Positions 31,663-38,162 of a stretch of DNA of 38,162 bases are shown piece by piece. The DNA is taken from positions 1-38,162 of the forward strand of contig JAQVJR010000003.1 in NCBI GenBank assembly GCA_028695015.1. Reading direction: 5' to 3'. Within the stretch, counting starts at the first letter, position 1. Each line of letters starts with the position of its first letter. Made by a program: the position numbers and the translations under genes. Under the pieces are notes generated by a model. The model saw nothing but the letters and a program-made list of their open reading frames with translations. It searched no databases and was not told the DNA's origin. This DNA comes from Minisyncoccota bacterium (GTDB taxonomy: Bacteria; Patescibacteriota; Minisyncoccia; UBA6257).

Positions 31663-32256
31663 ATGTTTATTGATAAAATTAAAAATTATAAAATTATACA
31701 ACTAGGCAATAAAGGGTTTACTTTAATAGAGATGCTGGTTACCTTAGGTATTGTGACTTTATTGTCAACAATGATATTAGCTTATTCAAGAAAAAGTGAA
31801 TCAGTTTCTAATTTAGTTAGAGAAGGAAATAGAATTGTTTTTGAAATTCAAGAAGCTAAAAACTCAGCAATGCTCACTTTGCAAAAAGATAATTTAGGGG
31901 AAAAGAAAATTTGCGGTTGGGGTATACATTTTGATCAGGATTTAAAAAATAGCTTTATAGTTTTTCAGGATTTTTGCATAGCTGATACAGGGGATCTAGA
32001 AGGCAGTGGAGATTATGATGGAGAAGAGGAAATGGTAGAAACCATAGAGCTTTTAAAAAATGTTGAAATATTTGAAACCAATGTTTCTTCAATTGTTTTT
32101 GTGCCTCCAGAGCCAAAAATCATATTTAAGCCTGAATTATTTAGTTCAGAAGAAGCTAGTATAAAAATCGGTTTAAAAGAGCATCAAAATCAATATTTTG
32201 AAATTAAGGTTTCTCCAGTTGGTCAAATCTATAAACGATTGATAACTAATCAATAA
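31663..32256 (+). CDS. Minor pseudopilin, GspH/FimT-like
   Basis: 197 aa. Class III leader of 18 residues ending NKG, then FTLIEMLVTLGIVTLLSTMILAY. The rest has an EIQEAKNSAMLTLQ helix and beta strands, typical of GspH/FimT minor pilins that prime assembly or sit at the tip. It has two Cys (at CGWGIHF and DFCIAD), perhaps a disulfide. A run of acidic residues (EGSGDYDGEEEMVE) near the middle could bind calcium; that is speculative. It starts 12 nt after the peptidase gene. Confidence 0.85.
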   Translation: MFIDKIKNYKIIQLGNKGFTLIEMLVTLGIVTLLSTMILAYSRKSESVSNLVREGNRIVFEIQEAKNSAMLTLQKDNLGEKKICGWGIHFDQDLKNSFIVFQDFCIADTGDLEGSGDYDGEEEMVETIELLKNVEIFETNVSSIVFVPPEPKIIFKPELFSSEEASIKIGLKEHQNQYFEIKVSPVGQIYKRLITNQ

Positions 32257-32274
32257 ATTAATAATTCTTAATTA

Positions 32275-32805
32275 ATGGATTTAAGCAGATTACAATATTT
32301 TTCTAATAGTTATAGAAAAGAAAAAAAAGCCTTTACTTTGGTTGAAGCTTTAGTGGCTATTTCCATTATGCTTATTGGTATTTTATCAGCTCTTATCTTA
32401 GTGACCAGAGTTTTATACAGTACTTCAATTATTCAAAACAGATTAACAGCTAGTTTTCTAGCTCAAGAAGGAATGGAATTAATAAGACAGAAAAGAGATT
32501 CAAATTTTGTTAAAGGGCTTGGAGATAGCGCAGGATGGTTGGATGGACTAGGTTCAGGTGAATACAGGATTGATGCTAAGGATATGATTTTACAACAAGA
32601 AGGAATAGATGAACCTTTGCGTTATGATAAAGGAGGCTTTTATAATTATACGGTTGGTGAATTAACTCCTTTTAAAAGGAAAATTACAATTGAACAGATA
32701 GATGAAAATCAAATTTGGGTAAAGGTTTTAATGGAATGGAAAACCAAGGGAATGTTTTTTGATTTAGAGGTTGAAGATTATTTATTTAATTGGTTAGGGA
32801 TATAA
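32275..32805 (+). CDS. Minor pseudopilin, PilV/GspI-like
   Basis: 176 aa. Leader of 19 residues ending KKA, then FTLVEALVAISIMLIGILSALIL. The residue before the cleavage site is Ala instead of the usual Gly, which prepilin peptidases tolerate but less often. SFLAQEGMELIRQKRDSNF is the typical PilV-type helix after the spike. The C-terminal part is a beta domain. The following gene begins about 5 nt after the stop. Confidence 0.85.
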   Translation: MDLSRLQYFSNSYRKEKKAFTLVEALVAISIMLIGILSALILVTRVLYSTSIIQNRLTASFLAQEGMELIRQKRDSNFVKGLGDSAGWLDGLGSGEYRIDAKDMILQQEGIDEPLRYDKGGFYNYTVGELTPFKRKITIEQIDENQIWVKVLMEWKTKGMFFDLEVEDYLFNWLGI

Positions 32806-32810
32806 TTAAA

Positions 32811-33341
32811 ATGTTTAACATTAATTTGAATTTTTTAAATAATAAAAGAAAAGGGTTTACCTTGGTTGAAGTTTTAGTTTCTGTGGGCATTTTTGTAATG
32901 ATTGTCATGGCTATTTCTCAAATCTATATTGCTGTCTTGCATTCAGAGCAAGTAGCTTATGCTTTATTAAATAGTGAAAACAATATTAGAGATAATTTGG
33001 AATTTATGGCTCGGGCTATCAGAATGGGTAAAGAATTTCAAGTAAGTAGTGATAAGAAAGAAATTTCTTTTGAATATTTTTCTGGAAAACAATGGGAAAC
33101 AGTTAGGTTTTATTTTAATGAATCTAACAACAATTTATACAAACAAGATTTAGATAATAATCTACCTCTTTTTGATTCTTCTGTTACCAAAGTTCAAGAT
33201 ATTCGTTTTAGTATTAAAAATAATGAGGCTGAAAGTCAGATAATAATAATTATTGTTCTAGAGGCGATGACAACAGTTAAAAAAACAGATTATATGTTTC
33301 ATGTTGAAACTGCTGTAACGCCAAGGGTGTTGCCGATATAA
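32811..33341 (+). CDS. Minor pseudopilin, PilW/GspJ-like
   Basis: 176 aa from the ATG at 32811; an in-frame TTG at 32790 overlapping the previous gene is less likely. Leader of 15 residues ending RKG, then FTLVEVLVSVGIFVMIVMAISQIYIAVL. NIRDNLEFMARAIRMGKEF is the PilW/GspJ helix. Together with the GspH-, PilV- and PilX-like neighbours it should form the tip/priming complex of the pilus. Confidence 0.85.
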   Translation: MFNINLNFLNNKRKGFTLVEVLVSVGIFVMIVMAISQIYIAVLHSEQVAYALLNSENNIRDNLEFMARAIRMGKEFQVSSDKKEISFEYFSGKQWETVRFYFNESNNNLYKQDLDNNLPLFDSSVTKVQDIRFSIKNNEAESQIIIIIVLEAMTTVKKTDYMFHVETAVTPRVLPI

Positions 33342-33359
33342 TAAAATATTTTAAAATAT

Positions 33360-35805
<2,446 letters not shown>

Positions 35806-35819
35806 TAAGTTTATTTTAT

Positions 35820-36104
35820 ATGGATAAAAAAGAAATAATTAATTTATCAGAATTAGCTAGGATAGAATTATCTTCTCAAGAGATAGAAAAAATTCAATTA
35901 GATTTTGAAAAGCTTTTAGAATATGCAAAACAATTACAACAAATAGATACTATAAATATAGAATTCGTATTAAGAGGAAGTAGAACAAAGAATGTTTTTA
36001 GAGAAGATGTTATTAATGAAAAAAAATTAAATCAAAGAGAAATATTAATAAAATCTGCTTTTGATACAGAAGGAGATTATTTTAAAACTCCACTTGTATT
36101 TTAA
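35820..36104 (+). CDS. gatC: Asp-tRNA(Asn)/Glu-tRNA(Gln) amidotransferase subunit C
   Basis: 94 aa, normal GatC length. IINLSELARIELSSQEIEKIQLDFEKLLEYAKQLQQIDT is the family opening, and FREDVINE near residue 60 and the KTPLVF end are also typical. GatC stabilises the GatA-GatB complex that converts misacylated Glu-tRNA(Gln) or Asp-tRNA(Asn). It is followed by gatA after 12 nt. gatB is not in this window. Confidence 0.9.
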   Translation: MDKKEIINLSELARIELSSQEIEKIQLDFEKLLEYAKQLQQIDTINIEFVLRGSRTKNVFREDVINEKKLNQREILIKSAFDTEGDYFKTPLVF

Positions 36105-36116
36105 ATATTTAAAATT

Positions 36117-37532
36117 GTGATTAAAAAACTTCATCAAAAATTAATATCAAAGGAAATTACGGCTAAGGAATTAGCAGAAGGTTGTTTGGAAAAGATAGAA
36201 AAACAAGACAAGGAAATTAAAGCTTTTATATCTTTAAATGAAAAGGATTTAATTCTAGAACAAGCGAAGACAGTAGATGAGAAAATTAATAAAGGGGAAG
36301 AGATTAATCTTTTAGAAGGGATTCCTTTTGCTGTTAAGGATAATATTTTAGCTTTAGGAACACGAACAACAGCTGGTTCAAAAATGTTAGAAAACTATGA
36401 ATCTAGTTTTGAAGCTACGATAGTTGAAAAATTAAAAAAACAAGGGGCAATATTAATAGGGAAGACTAATCTAGATGAATTTGGTATGGGATCTTCTACT
36501 GAAAATTCAGCTTTTTTTACTACTAAAAATCCTGTTGATTTAGAAAGAGTAGCTGGTGGTTCTTCTGGTGGTTCAGCAGCAGCTGTTAAAAGCGGAATGG
36601 TTCCTTTTGCCATTGGTTCTGATACTGGTGGCTCTGTAAGACAGCCTGCTAGTTTTTGTGGTGTTGTAGGTTTTAAACCAAGTTATGGCACTGTTTCTCG
36701 TTATGGTCTTATTGCCTTAGCTTCTTCTATGGATACTATTTGTCCTTTAGTTAATTCTGTAGAAGATGCAGAGATAGTTTTTAAAGCTATTCAAGGAAAA
36801 GATTTTATGGATGCGACTTCTCAGACACTTTGTGAAAAAGATAATTCAAAATTAAATATTAAGAATTTAAGAATAGGCTTACCTAAAGAATATTTTGAAA
36901 AAGAATTAGACAAAGAAGTTAAAGAATGTATTGAAGAAGCAATAGAGAAAATTAAATCACAAGGAATTGAAGTTAAAGAAGTTAATTTACCAATGGCTCC
37001 TTATGTCTTGCCTTGTTATCATATTATTATGTCAGCTGAAGCAAGTGCTAATTTAGCACGCTTAGATGGTATTCGTTATGGCAGAGATAAGGATTTGAGA
37101 ATAGAAAATTTACAAGACTTATATTTTAAAAACAGGGGAAAGAATTTAGGTCCTGAAGTAAAAAAAAGAATCATTTTTGGTGTTTATGTTTTATCCAGTG
37201 GTAATTATGATGCTTATTATAAAAAAGCCTTACAAGTAAGAAAATTAATCATTGAAGATTTTGATAAAGTTTTTAAGCAAGTTGATTTTCTATTAACGCC
37301 AACTACTCCATTTTCTGCTTTTAAGATAGGAGAAAAAGTTAATAATTCTTTAGCCATGTCTTTTTCTGATTTACTAACTGTTGGTGCTAATTTAAGTGGC
37401 ATTCCAGCAATTAGTTTGCCTTGTGCTGTTAAGCAAAATGCTTTACCTATTGGTTTACAACTCATGGGTTCTTATTTATCTGATTATTCTTTATTAAATT
37501 TAGCAAAATTTATACAACAAATTATTAATTAA
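36117..37532 (+). CDS. gatA: Asp-tRNA(Asn)/Glu-tRNA(Gln) amidotransferase subunit A
   Basis: 471 aa from a GTG start at 36117. Amidase-signature enzyme that frees ammonia from Gln for the GatB step. The catalytic triad is complete: K74 in FAVKDN, S149 in GGSSGGS and S173 in DTGGSVRQPA. Further family blocks are GIPFAVKDN, GKTNLDEFGMGSSTE and FKPSYGTVSRYGLIA. It implies the organism makes Gln-tRNA(Gln) and/or Asn-tRNA(Asn) indirectly. It overlaps the next gene by 1 nt. Confidence 0.96.
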   Translation: MIKKLHQKLISKEITAKELAEGCLEKIEKQDKEIKAFISLNEKDLILEQAKTVDEKINKGEEINLLEGIPFAVKDNILALGTRTTAGSKMLENYESSFEATIVEKLKKQGAILIGKTNLDEFGMGSSTENSAFFTTKNPVDLERVAGGSSGGSAAAVKSGMVPFAIGSDTGGSVRQPASFCGVVGFKPSYGTVSRYGLIALASSMDTICPLVNSVEDAEIVFKAIQGKDFMDATSQTLCEKDNSKLNIKNLRIGLPKEYFEKELDKEVKECIEEAIEKIKSQGIEVKEVNLPMAPYVLPCYHIIMSAEASANLARLDGIRYGRDKDLRIENLQDLYFKNRGKNLGPEVKKRIIFGVYVLSSGNYDAYYKKALQVRKLIIEDFDKVFKQVDFLLTPTTPFSAFKIGEKVNNSLAMSFSDLLTVGANLSGIPAISLPCAVKQNALPIGLQLMGSYLSDYSLLNLAKFIQQIIN

Positions 37533-38044
37533 TGGTTACTTCTGTTTTTATTTATTTTGTTTATCTTAAGATTATTGTTTTAATTCTTTGTGGAATTTTT
37601 TTAATTGGTATTGTTTATTATATTAAGAAATTAAAAATCATTTCTCAATGGAAAGAAAGCTGGCAAGAATGGTGGGGGATAATTCCTTCTATGATAACTA
37701 CTAGTAAAAGTCATAAAGAATGGCAAAGAATAGAAAGTTTCCTAGCTGAACCTTATGAATCTTCATGGAAATTAGCTGTTATTCAAGCACAAGGAATAAT
37801 TAAAAAAACATTAAATTCTATTGGTTATTCTGGACAAGGGGGTGATAAGGATAAAGATGATTTTGAGCAGATTTTAGAAGAATTAAAAGCTAGGAATTAT
37901 CAAAACCTAGAGATTCTTTATCAACTGCATCAGGTTAGACAAAGAATTATTAGTGATAAGAATTTTTCTTTATCTCAAAGCAAAGCTAAAGAAATGGTAG
38001 GTATTTATAAAAAGTTCTGGGAAGAATTATTAGAAGTATTATAA
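37532..38044 (+). CDS. Single-pass membrane protein of unknown function
   Basis: 170 aa. One hydrophobic helix at about 5-30 (FVYLKIIVLILCGIFLIGIVYYI), with a short outer end, then a cytoplasmic-looking helical domain. Visible features are EWQRIESFLAEPYESSWKLAVIQAQGIIKKTLNSIGYSG, an acidic GGDKDKDDFEQILEEL stretch and YQLHQVRQRIISDKNFSLS. I do not recognise a domain with known function. It is translationally coupled to gatA by a 1-nt overlap and followed by the initiator tRNA promoter. Confidence 0.75.
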   Translation: MVTSVFIYFVYLKIIVLILCGIFLIGIVYYIKKLKIISQWKESWQEWWGIIPSMITTSKSHKEWQRIESFLAEPYESSWKLAVIQAQGIIKKTLNSIGYSGQGGDKDKDDFEQILEELKARNYQNLEILYQLHQVRQRIISDKNFSLSQSKAKEMVGIYKKFWEELLEVL

Positions 38045-38046
38045 AG

Positions 38047-38075
38047 TTGCAATTATTCATTTTTTATTTTATAAT
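38047..38075 (+). promoter_or_regulatory. Promoter of the initiator tRNA gene
   Basis: TTGCAA (38047-38052), 17-bp spacer, TATAAT (38070-38075). The predicted start, about 38082, is 11 nt before the tRNA at 38093. It starts 3 nt after the stop codon of the preceding gene. Confidence 0.75.
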
Positions 38076-38092
38076 GAGATACCCCAATTGAT

Positions 38093-38162
38093 CGCGGGGT
38101 GGAGAAGTAGTATCTCACGAGGCCCATAACCTCGAGACGTCGGTGCAATTCCGACCCCCGCA
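38093..38162 (+). tRNA. Initiator tRNA-fMet (CAT), 3' end beyond the window
   Basis: The acceptor stem is CGCGGGG (38093-38099) with CCCCGCA at the end, leaving C1 opposite A72 unpaired: the mark of bacterial initiators. D-stem GAGA/TCTC, anticodon stem CGAGG/CCTCG with loop CCCATAA (anticodon CAT at 38125-38127), T-stem GTCGG/CCGAC. Unusual: base 33 is C, the first of the three G-C pairs is A29-U41, the D-loop has only 7 nt without a GG pair, and the T-loop reads TGCAATT with G at position 55. A73 and CCA would lie past the window edge. Confidence 0.9.

Overview
The window is most consistent with a low-GC, genome-reduced bacterium of the Candidate Phyla Radiation (Patescibacteria, Parcubacteria-like). 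Grounds: introns with a LAGLIDADG ORF inside the 23S rRNA gene, very AT-rich compact coding, almost no Shine-Dalgarno sequences, leaderless-looking promoters, a SecA with an internal insertion, and a type IV pilus cluster beside minimal cell-wall genes. The standard code is used: TGA is a stop, for example at the end of wecB. The lineage call is inference from content, not a database match.

Layout. (1) 1-1400: 3' end of the 23S gene, broken by the tail of one group I-like intron and by a complete second intron with its own endonuclease gene. The exon between them is only about 22 nt. The 5S gene follows. (2) 1450-4948: peptidoglycan-binding membrane protein, FtsW/RodA flippase-type glycosyltransferase and MltG. 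(3) 5028-6296: AbiEi/AbiEii-type toxin-antitoxin pair behind a promoter with a perfect inverted repeat. (4) 6303-16695: surface-glycan locus with wecB, two GT4 glycosyltransferases, a sugar oxidoreductase fusion, an FkbM methyltransferase, a methyltransferase-kinase fusion resembling the WbdD architecture, a reverse-strand P-loop kinase-methyltransferase fusion and a Wzx-type flippase. (5) 16780-17783: wHTH-MNT/HEPN pair under a promoter with three 21-bp-phased repeats. (6) 17790-20196: truncated UbiA-like prenyltransferase, PgpA-like phosphatase and the polyprenyl-phosphate sugar transferase that probably starts glycan synthesis.

(7) 20200-20450: a noncoding region with a good promoter and three long, mutually crossing helices, the strongest candidate for an undescribed structured RNA. 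(8) 20462-27898: murB, a histone-H1-like Lys/Ala/Pro peptide with a structured leader, HPF/RaiA, secA, scpA-scpB, a D,D-carboxypeptidase and mraY. (9) 27947-33716: type IV pilus operon (pilT, pilC, pilin, prepilin peptidase, three minor pseudopilins, PilX-like). (10) 33709-38044: ligA, gatC, gatA and an unknown membrane protein. (11) 38093-38162: initiator tRNA, cut by the window edge, with several unusual conserved-position bases.

Together the genes build and remodel the cell envelope (peptidoglycan, lipid-linked glycan, pili, protein export), with two small toxin-antitoxin modules inserted around the glycan locus. All protein-coding genes but one are on the plus strand and most are spaced by a few bases or overlap, so long co-transcribed runs are likely. 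All calls were made by reading sequence and recalling family motifs; no alignment, folding or database search was run.
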